Source: Sedimenticola thiotaurini
GTDB lineage: Bacteria; Pseudomonadota; Gammaproteobacteria; Chromatiales; Chromatiaceae
Length of the DNA stretch: 40,074 nt
Assembly: GCA_007713595.1 (NCBI GenBank)
Contig: VMRY01000068.1
Location: forward strand, 1-40,074
Direction: 5' to 3'
This document shows, piece after piece, positions 32,501 through 39,990 of the stretch. The notes below the pieces were generated by a model. The model was not told where the DNA came from. It worked only from the letters and a program-made list of their open reading frames with translations, and searched no databases. The position numbers and the translations under genes were made by a program. Within the stretch, counting starts at the first letter, position 1. Each line of letters starts with the position of its first letter.

Positions 32501-33166
32501 GGACATGAAGCGCGAGAAGGCCCGGGCTGCCGCAATCGCCTCCGCTTCAGCCACCGCATCGGACTTACCCCTCAGCGCCCCATACAGACGCCGCAGATAG
32601 GCCTTTTTGGTCTCATACTTTTCTATTCGACGCTTACCGAATTCTGCAATCAGCAGTGTCTGCAAATCCGGTAGCGGCACCACAAAACGTCCGGCGCTGT
32701 CCTCCCGCACGAAGTGTGACAGGCCCAACGATTCACCGGTGATAATAAAGAATTGCGCATCATCCTGACGTGCCACCGTATTACTGCCGGTGGTATCCAG
32801 GTAGGCACGCACCGCTATCACGGCGGTAAACGGCTCCCCGCCTTCACCTTGTGTGGGATGAAATACGGCTGCCAGATAACCATCCGTTGGATCGAGCCGG
32901 GCATAGCTGCCGTCATCACAACCCAGCACATAGGAAGAGAGTGTGCGCACCCGCTTGCCACCGCGACCCCGTTGGGTTGTCTCATCCTGACCAGGATTGT
33001 ATTGAAACAAGTTTTCATGCGCGGCGGTCATGACTGTCTGTATGGCATCCGCCGCCGTGGTCTTGCCTGAACCATTCCCTCCAGAGAAGAGATTCACCGG
33101 ACCAAAGTCGAATTCAAGATTGGGAATATTGCCCCAGTTGATATAGACAAACTGCTTAAGAAACAT
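29531..33166 (-). CDS. MksB/JetC-like SMC ATPase of a Wadjet/Mks-type condensin
   Basis: A 1211-residue SMC-like ATPase. Walker A GGNGSGKT is at residues 29-36. The ABC signature SGGQ is at 1074-1077 and Walker B VLVDE at about 1106-1110. The middle is two long Gln/Glu/Leu-rich coiled-coils (about 250-500 and 690-930) around a hinge-like globular part (about 545-685). This is the MukB/MksB/JetC architecture: an ATP-driven DNA loop extruder in known relatives. I chose the ATG at 33166 (MFLKQFVYINW) with GAGGTGGAAG just upstream; an upstream start adds 20 residues with no support. It overlaps the previous gene by 11 nt. No JetD/MksG gene follows; trmO does. Confidence 0.88.
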   Translation of the reverse strand: MFLKQFVYINWGNIPNLEFDFGPVNLFSGGNGSGKTTAADAIQTVMTAAHENLFQYNPGQDETTQRGRGGKRVRTLSSYVLGCDDGSYARLDPTDGYLAAVFHPTQGEGGEPFTAVIAVRAYLDTTGSNTVARQDDAQFFIITGESLGLSHFVREDSAGRFVVPLPDLQTLLIAEFGKRRIEKYETKKAYLRRLYGALRGKSDAVAEAEAIAAARAFSRFMSYKPIKGINRFVADEILEQKDLGEAVRSVSSQLKTIHGMERDAANLVESIEILQRAKGHTQHYIEQWSELNVLDYTLAQAEYLLRQDDYLRGKREQQTQQQTQRETEGEIAAIVVQSEQLHDQLISLEAQRQGIEALREKDTLERERSQLDTQLVQQAKQLLAQDQIVSENIQVSREMSELLATQQFKADLPLLNHLEVDALVKEVVASERAMIPELHNLVQRDFSGEIPALSRGLEQIQSVQQVHNRWHAFWHTQGDEGSVRNQLAATQHARRSRYQQLTDQRRHKQQEIERLNANQVTYPPFVERAVKVIAQQCPGADPRVLCDHVEVKDPRWQSAIEGYLGGARYAILVEAEYEAAAIRAVRGMAGRDNRARVIQGDKAAKDTARSELHPDSIIHALEFTHAVAKAYLTASYGSVLRVGSAETLRMTRRGITEDGMASGGYSMWRCDLADADLVFGVAARERALHAKLEELSLIEVEWNQANDQLQQITYLLQSVDRLKESCYAEGLKHVMDTHLQIHRVDSLLKQLDLNEHQDLEAQLQQLKQEQRGLEEQKGLLNQKLGETRSSLEVIHKQLKALSDLQEQNQSRLEEREAALNELAAVWPEFNTESRLQIADEEARDLDIQIAKNFRHELERNLHAAERRAEEEVKAHNQHCRPADTIIYPSFSGDYDAALFRQICLLQRDIDRVYNILKNNILVEKHQQLNELKGAFNNAFVTHLCHTIHQALNDGKRQIEQLNRELQHHHFGADRETFRFDSDWIPEYRDYARFFQEVVKNPVLTDEATLFEVELSAKSRKVLDELMAMLLHEDEQHAMRDLERIADYRNYRRYEIYKEVEGKEPIPLSEYGTGSGGQLETPAYIIRSAAITSAFRFAEGNTHLRMVLVDEAFSKMDETRSREVISYLTERLGLQLLFIMPTSKCGPFMDLISHEFVFAKVPSPQLRGQLHTRVLVDRKQCNQERIKTLWANHRRNVFHQAELDFMEEFAVS

Positions 33167-33821
33167 CTTCCACCTCAGACTCTGCTTCAGCAGGCAGCGC
33201 CTGCTCAATGGCCGTGATCGCCTCATCGTTCACAAAGGTAACGATCATCGGGTGGATCTTTATCCAGGCCTCACCGCTATCCATCTCATCATCCGCCCTG
33301 AACTCGATCAGCCTCAGTTGGCGCAAGCGGTTAAACACCCGTTTTCGCTCGACCACCTTATCCGGCAGCGTACGACCCAACAGGTTGCGCATGGCGATGG
33401 AGAGTGATTCTACCGACTCAAGTACATAGCCCTCTTCATCCAGCTGACCCTCGCGCAACGCCTTGTCATATTGCAGACGTAACACCAACAACAGTGCCAC
33501 CTCATCCTGGCGCAACCGCGCCCTGAGACCACCGGTAAACGCGGACTCACTCACATCTTCCATCCCGGGAACCTGCGCACCTGGCGGATAGAGCCGCAGG
33601 TAGGCGAAACGCCGATCATGGAACAGCGTTATGCCAATCACATTCAGGTACTCTTCCACTAACGATTCAATACGAACAAAACGATCATAGAGTTGCTGCT
33701 CCGTCTGATTCTCGGCACGGCAGAGCACACCATAGTTGAGTAACCGGATACAGAGCTCCCGAAACTCCTGCAGGCCAACGCCCTCTTGCTCAAGACTCTC
33801 AACGAGACATTCAGTCAGCAT
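33156..33821 (-). CDS. MksE/JetB-like subunit (DUF4194-like)
   Basis: A 221-residue acidic, helical protein in the position of MksE/JetB, the small winged-helix subunit that bridges the kleisin and the SMC heads. Sequence features consistent with the DUF4194 family are LLNYGVLCRAENQTEQQLYDRF near residues 28-48, AYLRLYPPG near 73-81, and a central RLRQDEVALLLVLRLQYD segment. The acidic tail AEAESEVEDVS fits. It overlaps the preceding gene by 11 nt and the following one by 11 nt, so synthesis of the three subunits is probably coupled. Assignment rests on context more than on sequence. Confidence 0.75.
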   Translation of the reverse strand: MLTECLVESLEQEGVGLQEFRELCIRLLNYGVLCRAENQTEQQLYDRFVRIESLVEEYLNVIGITLFHDRRFAYLRLYPPGAQVPGMEDVSESAFTGGLRARLRQDEVALLLVLRLQYDKALREGQLDEEGYVLESVESLSIAMRNLLGRTLPDKVVERKRVFNRLRQLRLIEFRADDEMDSGEAWIKIHPMIVTFVNDEAITAIEQALPAEAESEVEDVS

Positions 33822-35253
33822 GTTGCTCTCTTTCTATCAGTTCAATAGTAAATTCGTCGGACAGATCAAAGTAATCACTGGCTACTCGATTTTGAGTCGG
33901 GGTGACCTTGAAGGCAAACTCCGGCGTTACCAGTGAGCCCACTTCAATCGCATGGGCACTCATAAGTAGCTCCCGCGCATCGCGCACAGGAAGGTGCTGG
34001 CTCTGTATACGGTGCCCTTCGCACAGAGCCTTCACCAGGTAATCCCGCTGACCCTGGCTATTAAAGGTAAATGCAAGATCCACAGCCGACTGGACAAACA
34101 TCGACTTGCGCGAATCACGGTCATCACCCACCTCCTCCTCAACACCGGCATTCACCAGGCGCGGCTTGCGGCCCACGTGTAACCGCAGGCCTTCGGGATC
34201 AACAAAGCCAACATCCAGCACGGATAAGGCCTCACCTGCAGCATCCAGCGCTTGAAGTTCCACTGCTTCAGGCGATTGTCGCAACTGATCACAGAGAGAA
34301 AACAGACGGTTCTGACTGGCCGCACCGGTATAGCTGAGCTGTCGCATGATGATATCAGCGCGACGGGTAAATCCATTCAACGCCTGACGCAGTGCCGGTA
34401 ACATCACAGCCGAGGCGTTATGCATGCGGGTTTCGATACCATCAAGAATCGTCAGGTAAACCGATCGATTGGTATGTTCGATCAACTCCGGCGCCATACG
34501 GCGTAACTCACGCTCGGCCCGGGCCTTGAACTCTTTACGCTTACGCCGCGCCTTGCTGATCAGATCACCAATCTCATCCCGATACTTCTCCACCGAATCC
34601 GCCGACAGACGAATCGCCAGATCCGGCATAAAACGTTTTTCCATGAAATCAAAAAACTCATCCGACGCCCGCTGCACCACCTGCTGTGCCTCTACCTCTT
34701 TCACCAGCTGGCGTTTGCGCTCATCCAGTTCGGCGATCACATCGGAAAAATCAGAGATAATCCGTTCCGAATACTCAAAGGCATCCAGCAGATCGTAGAC
34801 CTCTCCCTTATCCAGGAATGACTGCAGGGCGTTACGAGTATTGCGGGTATTGCGATGGCGGGTACGAAAACGGCCGCCTGACGCCTCCACCATCGGCTGG
34901 GTAAATAACCGACCGTAGCGGGTAAAGGCGTAGGTACTCTGCAGTGTGGCTTCATCCATCTGGCGTTCCAGCCAGCCATACTCCAGGAGCTGATTGAGTA
35001 CCCAGTTGGCCTGCTCACGCTGGCTCCGGGCAGGGGTACTGAACGCCTCGGCATCATCCTCATCCAGCACCGGGCTGCGGGCGATCGCCTCCTCCAGAAT
35101 CTCAATCAACTGATCCCGGTTGAAGCTGCGGCTGTAATCCGCCAGTGAGCCATATAATCGGGCATAAAAAAGGCTGAGACAGTCGACAATCTGCCCCCGG
35201 TATTTGCCATTCAGTAGTCTGAAGAAGTGTTCGCGGCCTTGTGAAAAAAACAC
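33811..35253 (-). CDS. MksF/JetA-like kleisin (Wadjet JetA family, formerly DUF5716)
   Basis: A 480-residue protein, first of the three-gene SMC operon. It has a helical N-terminal part (MFFSQGREHFFRLLNGKYRG), a basic coiled-coil middle rich in Arg/Lys/Glu (about residues 165-265), and a C-terminal domain. This resembles the JetA/MksF subunits that link SMC heads as kleisins. The start is GTG at 35253 with AGAGGA 9 nt upstream, and no other plausible start is near. It lies 102 nt downstream of tRNA-Ser on the same strand. No terminator was seen between them, so cotranscription with the tRNA is possible. Family membership is from recognition, not from a database search. Confidence 0.75.
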   Translation of the reverse strand: MFFSQGREHFFRLLNGKYRGQIVDCLSLFYARLYGSLADYSRSFNRDQLIEILEEAIARSPVLDEDDAEAFSTPARSQREQANWVLNQLLEYGWLERQMDEATLQSTYAFTRYGRLFTQPMVEASGGRFRTRHRNTRNTRNALQSFLDKGEVYDLLDAFEYSERIISDFSDVIAELDERKRQLVKEVEAQQVVQRASDEFFDFMEKRFMPDLAIRLSADSVEKYRDEIGDLISKARRKRKEFKARAERELRRMAPELIEHTNRSVYLTILDGIETRMHNASAVMLPALRQALNGFTRRADIIMRQLSYTGAASQNRLFSLCDQLRQSPEAVELQALDAAGEALSVLDVGFVDPEGLRLHVGRKPRLVNAGVEEEVGDDRDSRKSMFVQSAVDLAFTFNSQGQRDYLVKALCEGHRIQSQHLPVRDARELLMSAHAIEVGSLVTPEFAFKVTPTQNRVASDYFDLSDEFTIELIEREQHAD

Positions 35254-35355
35254 CTAGACGAATCCTCTGACGGGAATCGGTACTCTTGGGATGTAGGCGG
35301 TTCGCAGAGACATCATATATTAAGCATGCAGTGACGAAAGAATGTGCAGATAAAG

Positions 35356-35445
35356 TGGCGGAGAGGGTGGGATTTGAACCCACGGACCCCGCAAGGGGTC
35401 AACTGATTTCGAATCAGTCCCGTTCGGCCGCTCCGGCACCTCTCC
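35356..35445 (-). tRNA. tRNA-Ser (CGA)
   Basis: A 90-nt class II tRNA with encoded CCA. The acceptor stem GGAGAGG/CCUCUCC pairs fully. The anticodon arm ACUGA-UUCGAAA-UCAGU gives CGA, and a long GC-rich variable arm (GACCCC-UUGC-GGGGUC) is typical of tRNA-Ser. It sits directly upstream of the JetABC-like operon. I looked for a copy of its 3' end near the other side of that operon and saw none. Confidence 0.97.
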
Positions 35446-35707
35446 AGTTCCCTAAAAAGCAGTGAAACTAAGGTTACTATCCCGTTCTCAACTCACTGCA
35501 TCGGTCACTACTGACAAGACCTTCAGTAGAGGGGGTTATTATCGCCATAGCAGGACACCATGACAAACAATTAAAGTCACAAAAAAAACAATAAGATAGA
35601 TATCTCTTCGTGATACCGTGAAACCTCCATTAGAATAAAGGGTCGATTATTCAAATTCCTTACAACTGACTAGCCATAGGGCAACATCTAAAGCTACCCT
35701 GTTGACT

Positions 35708-37096
35708 ATGCGTAAAATCCTCAGCCTCCTTATCTGCCTGACAATGGTCAGCTGCAGCATACCAAAGCCTCTGATTGAGCGAATCAAAGAGGAGGGACAG
35801 TTGGTTGTTGTGACCCGGCAGAGTCCCACCACACTCTTTAAAGAAAAAGGAACTACAAAGGGGCTGGAGTACGAGTTGGTTGAAAAGTTTGCGGCTGAAC
35901 TCGGGGTCAAGGTGAAATACATCATTCCTGAGAGTTTTGACGAGATACTCCCCACCATCACCCGGGGCGAAGCCCATTTCGCCGCTGCGGCACTAACAGT
36001 GACCAAGGCACGGGAAATCGTCGTGAGATTCACCCCGGAGTATCAGAAGGTTTCCGCACAGCTGGTCTACAAATCCGGCAAGAGAAGACCAAAAAAGATA
36101 ACCGATACGATTGGGGGAACACTGGAAGTAATTGCTGGAAGCAGCCATGAAGAGCTGCTTATTCAACTCAAGGAGACTCACCCGGAGCTGAGCTGGTCAG
36201 CCCTGCAATCGGTGGAGAGCACTGAACTGCTCAATCTCGTCTACGAAGGTCTGATTGATTACACCATTGCCAACTCGAATGAAGTGGCACTCAGCAGGCG
36301 CTTTCATCCGGAATTGAAGGTCGCATTTGATGTTGGAGAGGAGCAGTCCCTGGCCTGGGCCTTCCCTCATGCTGAAGATAACAGCCTCTACAAAGCAGCC
36401 AAGGCATTTATGAACCGAATCAGGGATGATGGCTCATTGGAACAGCTGTTGGAACGCTATTACGGCTATGTCGAAAAACTCGACTTCGTCGATAACCGCA
36501 CCTTCGCCCGTCACCTGGTACAACGCCTCCCACCCTTGATTCCATTTTTCAAGCAAGCCGCAAAAAATACCGGATTGGATTGGCAGTTGCTGGCAGCTAT
36601 TGGCTATCAGGAGTCACACTGGAATCCTGATGCCGTCTCACCAACGGGTGTCAGAGGCATCATGATGTTAACGGAAGGCACAGCAAAACAGATGGGCATT
36701 GAAGACCGAACTGATATTGAACAGAGTATCAGCGGTGGTGCCCGTTACCTGCGAAGGGTCGAAAAGAAGCTACCCAAGCGAATCGAAGAGCCGGATCGCA
36801 CCTGGATGGCCCTGGCAAGCTATAACGTGGGATTTGGACATCTGGAAGATGCCCGGGTACTCACGCAACGTAGCGGAGGCAACCCGGACAAGTGGGCCGA
36901 TGTCAAACAACACCTCCCTCTGCTCGCAAAAAAGAAATTCTATTCAACGGTCAGGTATGGATTTGCGCGAGGGAAGGAGCCGGTTCACTACGTAGATAAT
37001 ATCCGCAGCTACTATGATCTCTTGGCGTGGCACAACAAAAAGCTGAAGAAAAAACAGATTGAGGCGGTTATCAACACCATACCAGCCGTCCTCTAA
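35708..37096 (+). CDS. mltF: Membrane-bound lytic murein transglycosylase F
   Basis: Outer-membrane lipoprotein that cleaves peptidoglycan with 1,6-anhydro product formation. The N-terminus is a lipoprotein signal with the lipidated Cys at C16 (MVSC). Residues about 25-255 form an SBP_bac_3-like regulatory domain (GQLVVVTRQSPTT, YIIPESFDEILPTITRGEA). The C-terminal half is an SLT domain with catalytic E302 in GYQESHWNP and the later ASYNVGFGHLEDARVL motif. I chose the ATG at 35708 over a TTG two codons upstream. It converges with tadA, a neighbour in many gammaproteobacteria. Confidence 0.96.
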   Translation: MRKILSLLICLTMVSCSIPKPLIERIKEEGQLVVVTRQSPTTLFKEKGTTKGLEYELVEKFAAELGVKVKYIIPESFDEILPTITRGEAHFAAAALTVTKAREIVVRFTPEYQKVSAQLVYKSGKRRPKKITDTIGGTLEVIAGSSHEELLIQLKETHPELSWSALQSVESTELLNLVYEGLIDYTIANSNEVALSRRFHPELKVAFDVGEEQSLAWAFPHAEDNSLYKAAKAFMNRIRDDGSLEQLLERYYGYVEKLDFVDNRTFARHLVQRLPPLIPFFKQAAKNTGLDWQLLAAIGYQESHWNPDAVSPTGVRGIMMLTEGTAKQMGIEDRTDIEQSISGGARYLRRVEKKLPKRIEEPDRTWMALASYNVGFGHLEDARVLTQRSGGNPDKWADVKQHLPLLAKKKFYSTVRYGFARGKEPVHYVDNIRSYYDLLAWHNKKLKKKQIEAVINTIPAVL

Positions 37097-37104
37097 ATAA
37101 CGGG

Positions 37105-37960
<856 letters not shown>

Positions 37961-38197
37961 ATGGATAAGCCACGCCAGCAGGATCCACTTTACAATGTAA
38001 AAAACAGCGAGAAAAAGAGCACACCACAGGATCAAAAGCCTGCGCCGGAATTTAAAGCACCGTTTTCAAAGATTTCACCTGAAGATGACAAGAAAAGCCC
38101 ATTGATTGCAGCCAAGCAGGACGACAAACCTGCAAGCAAACAAACGCAACAGGCGGCCCCCGGCAAAGATACAAAAAAAGGCAATAAAACGGATTAG
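37961..38197 (+). CDS. Small Lys/Pro/Gln-rich hydrophilic protein, unknown
   Basis: A 78-residue protein with 16 lysines and many Pro, Gln, Asp and Ser, no hydrophobic segment and no Cys. It is predicted to be fully disordered and soluble, with no family recognised. The ATG at 37961 has AGGAG 8 nt upstream, much better than upstream in-frame starts, which would add 50 residues of unrelated composition. It lies behind palindrome copy 1. Composition resembles small stress-induced hydrophilic proteins, but that is only a resemblance. Confidence 0.6.
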   Translation: MDKPRQQDPLYNVKNSEKKSTPQDQKPAPEFKAPFSKISPEDDKKSPLIAAKQDDKPASKQTQQAAPGKDTKKGNKTD

Positions 38198-38283
38198 TCC
38201 GTGACTCCAACAAAGACCGGTCGGATAGTGGATCCCAATGAACCAGGCGATGCGCTACTCCTCCGGTAACAGTGAAGGATTTC

Positions 38284-38305
38284 CGGCTGGCAATATAGCC
38301 AGCCG
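38284..38305 (+). promoter_or_regulatory. GC-rich hairpin before the CsbD-like remnant
   Basis: Perfect 8-bp arms CGGCTGGC / GCCAGCCG around AATATA, ending 7 nt before a GAGAGG ribosome site and 22 nt before the ATG at 38328. It may be a translational control element or the end of the preceding transcript. No T-run follows on the plus strand. Confidence 0.45.
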
Positions 38306-38327
38306 AAAACTGAGAGGCAATATTGAT

Positions 38328-38456
38328 ATGAACTGGGATATCTTTAAAGAAAACTGGAAACTGTTTAAAGACAAAGTGAAGGCACAATGGGTGAGCTTAC
38401 CGGCGCTCTCGCTTTTAGCTGAGGCCACGCCAAATGGCAGTGGTCTGAGCAAATAG
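38328..38456 (+). pseudogene. Truncated CsbD-family stress protein (likely broken)
   Basis: The first 21 residues, MNWDIFKENWKLFKDKVKAQW, match the start of CsbD/YjbJ-type general stress proteins, which usually have 60-70 residues. After W21 the family would continue with G-K-L-T, but this frame reads VSLPAL and ends at residue 42. Adding one base in the GGG run at that point restores G-E-L-T. A stop then follows within about 10 codons, so more than one lesion is implied. GAGAGG lies 10 nt before the ATG, so a short peptide could still be made. Confidence 0.5.
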
Positions 38457-38617
38457 GCGCTGCAATTCATCATTACACCAAACCAAACCAGACCCGCCCC
38501 TAAAAATCGATTGTCACTCGCCCTGATATCATTCAGAGGATGGAAATCCATCCAGTAGTTAACTACGTGATGAGCTTCATTAATTTGTCATTCCTGCAAA
38601 AACCTCATCGACGGATA

Positions 38618-38648
38618 CATCGCAGTTATCATATGGATAACTGCGATG
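38618..38648. repeat. Perfect 13-bp inverted repeat (first of twin hairpins)
   Basis: Arms at 38618-38630 and 38636-38648 are exact complements, with a 5-nt loop ATATG. It lies in the gap between the CsbD remnant and the 3' end of the repeat-protein gene. No T-run directly adjoins it, so it is not a classical terminator. Confidence 0.7.
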
Positions 38649-38654
38649 GGCTCG

Positions 38655-38690
38655 AGTATGTTTCGCAAATGCTTGCCCGCGAAACATACT
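38655..38690. repeat. Perfect 12-bp inverted repeat (second of twin hairpins)
   Basis: Arms at 38655-38666 (AGTATGTTTCGC) and 38679-38690 are exact complements around a 12-nt loop. It is 6 nt from the first hairpin and 27 nt from the stop of the repeat-protein gene. The pair may stabilise or end that transcript, or form a REP/MITE-like element. Confidence 0.7.
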
Positions 38691-38717
38691 ACATCAGTCC
38701 GGCCACCTCTTTTCGGA

Positions 38718-39236
38718 TCACTCAGGCATTTGACCACCCTGAGGATAACCTTGCGGACCACCCATCATGCCGGGGCCGCCCTGGGGATAACCTTGCGGAC
38801 CACCCATCATACCGGGGCCACCCTGGTGATAGCGCTGCCCGCCACCCATCATACCGGGGCCACCCTGGGGATAGCCTTGCGGACCACCCATCATACCGGG
38901 ACCACCCTGAGGATAACCTTGCGGACCACCCATCATACCGGGGCCGCCCTGGGGATAGCCTTGCGGACCACCCATCATACCAGGGCCGCCCTGGGGATAG
39001 CCCTGCCCGCCACCCATCATACCAGGGCCGCCCTGGGGATAGCCCTGCCCGCCACCCATCATGCCTGGGTAGCCTCGTGGACAACCCTGTGGACACCCTT
39101 GGGGAGCACCCATCATGCCGGGATAACCCATTCCACCACCCATCGGACCAGCCGGTGCAGGCCCTTCCTGAGCAGACACAGCAGACGCTGATAAGGTGAA
39201 GGTGATAATCACTGCAGCAAGCATTGAATTCTTCAT
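38718..39236 (-). CDS. Exported Gly/Pro/Met-rich tandem-repeat protein, unknown
   Basis: A 172-residue protein. Residues 1-22 are a signal peptide (MKNSMLAAVIITFTLSASA, then cleavage likely after VSA). The rest is low-complexity: eight units of 14 residues with consensus GGPGMMGGPQGYPQ, preceded by a variant part with two Cys (GCPQGCPRGYPGMM). Each unit has a Met pair, so about 20 methionines are exposed in an unfolded periplasmic or secreted chain. Met-rich motifs bind Cu(I) in some periplasmic proteins, but function here is unknown. I chose the ATG at 39236 with TGAGGAA about 9 nt upstream, not the in-frame TTG at 39251. Confidence 0.75.
   Translation of the reverse strand: MKNSMLAAVIITFTLSASAVSAQEGPAPAGPMGGGMGYPGMMGAPQGCPQGCPRGYPGMMGGGQGYPQGGPGMMGGGQGYPQGGPGMMGGPQGYPQGGPGMMGGPQGYPQGGPGMMGGPQGYPQGGPGMMGGGQRYHQGGPGMMGGPQGYPQGGPGMMGGPQGYPQGGQMPE
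38739..39074 (-). repeat. Coding minisatellite, eight 42-bp units
   Basis: Eight adjacent 42-bp units, each encoding GGPGMMGG[P/G]QGYPQ or a near variant. Most units differ only at a few silent or Pro/Gly positions; one has QRYHQ. The high DNA identity suggests recent expansion or gene conversion. The unit length is a multiple of three, so copy changes keep the frame. Confidence 0.85.
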
Positions 39237-39990
39237 GTGATGTTTCCTCAATATAAAACGTATCGATGAGAAGGATACGAAGTGGTATTACGCATACCGC
39301 AGATTGAAAGATTCAATGTAACCCTGATCAACTACTCCCTTTCGATTACACCCACTGTTCAATCGTGATGGCAATTTGGGACGGTGTGAGCGGCTGTTAT
39401 TGGAACAGGCTTAATCAGTTACCGATGCATAACTACTCAACGTCCTCAATACGCCAGCAATCCCACAGCAGCTGTGTCAAACATCACGAGACAGACAGAT
39501 CCTCCTCTCTCGCAAGTCTGGGCTGATTTCATGGCGACGCCGGACGTTATGAAAGTGTAGACGACTGTTCAAATGAAGTATGTTCGGTGACACACATAGC
39601 GCCACAACTGACCGCCAATCAGATTGGTTTAGGGCATTGATTGATGATATCAACAGGCGCAAACATCACCCTCTTCAGGATGCCGTATGAGCCGAAGTAT
39701 CAAGACCACCGCAAAAAACATCTGACTGTCATATGCACTGTTAATTCTCTCGCAATGTACGATAGCGTACAGACGATATAAACACAGGTGATTATGCTCC
39801 CTCTGTGATTAAATGACCGTGTATTAAAACCTGCGGGGTCTTTATCCATTCACAAGAAGATACAAACAGATTTGACCGATTCGATACCGCTCTTTTTTTG
39901 CAGACGACCGATAATCCGGTTGTACGTATCGAAACGACTCAATACCGGTGTCATTAAGAGCCTAATTATGGATATCTGGAGAGTTCTATC
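39237..39990. other. Large non-coding gap at the right end
   Basis: About 750 bp in which I find no convincing gene. It contains palindrome copy 2 (39756-39771), a lone half-site TGTACG at 39921-39926, and an 8-bp inverted repeat TTCGATAC / GTATCGAA (39880-39887 with 39926-39933). The last part is probably the promoter region of the gene starting at 39991. Confidence 0.5.
39756..39771. promoter_or_regulatory. Palindromic operator-like site, copy 2 (TGTACG-N4-CGTACA)
   Basis: A perfect 6-4-6 inverted repeat, TGTACGATAGCGTACA, 220 bp upstream of the gene at 39991. A TATAAA that could serve as -10 follows at 39777-39782. The palindrome would then overlap the -35 region, a position more typical of repression or of an alternative sigma factor. 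It has the same arms as copy 1 at 37864. Confidence 0.55.

Noticed and set aside
33167-33226. Twenty-residue N-terminal extension of the SMC protein
   Set aside because: It lies inside the upstream gene, is Arg-rich without homology, and the ATG at 33166 has a better ribosome site and the expected SMC N-terminus.
29500-35356. Integration-type direct repeats (attL/attR) around the SMC operon
   Set aside because: I looked for a copy of the tRNA-Ser 3' end near 29.5 kb and elsewhere and found none. No integrase or transposase gene is present.
38739-39074. CRISPR-like periodicity
   Set aside because: The units are directly adjacent with no unique spacers and encode a continuous protein repeat, so this is a coding minisatellite.
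38540-39199. Long plus-strand frames over the repeat array (219 and 181 residues, His/Pro/Gly-rich repeats)
   Set aside because: They are shadows of the 42-bp repeat, which keeps all frames open. Only the minus-strand frame has a signal peptide, a proper ribosome site and sensible composition.
39477-39662. Minus-strand frame of 61 residues in the right-hand gap
   Set aside because: No ribosome site, no signal or domain, and composition like random sequence.
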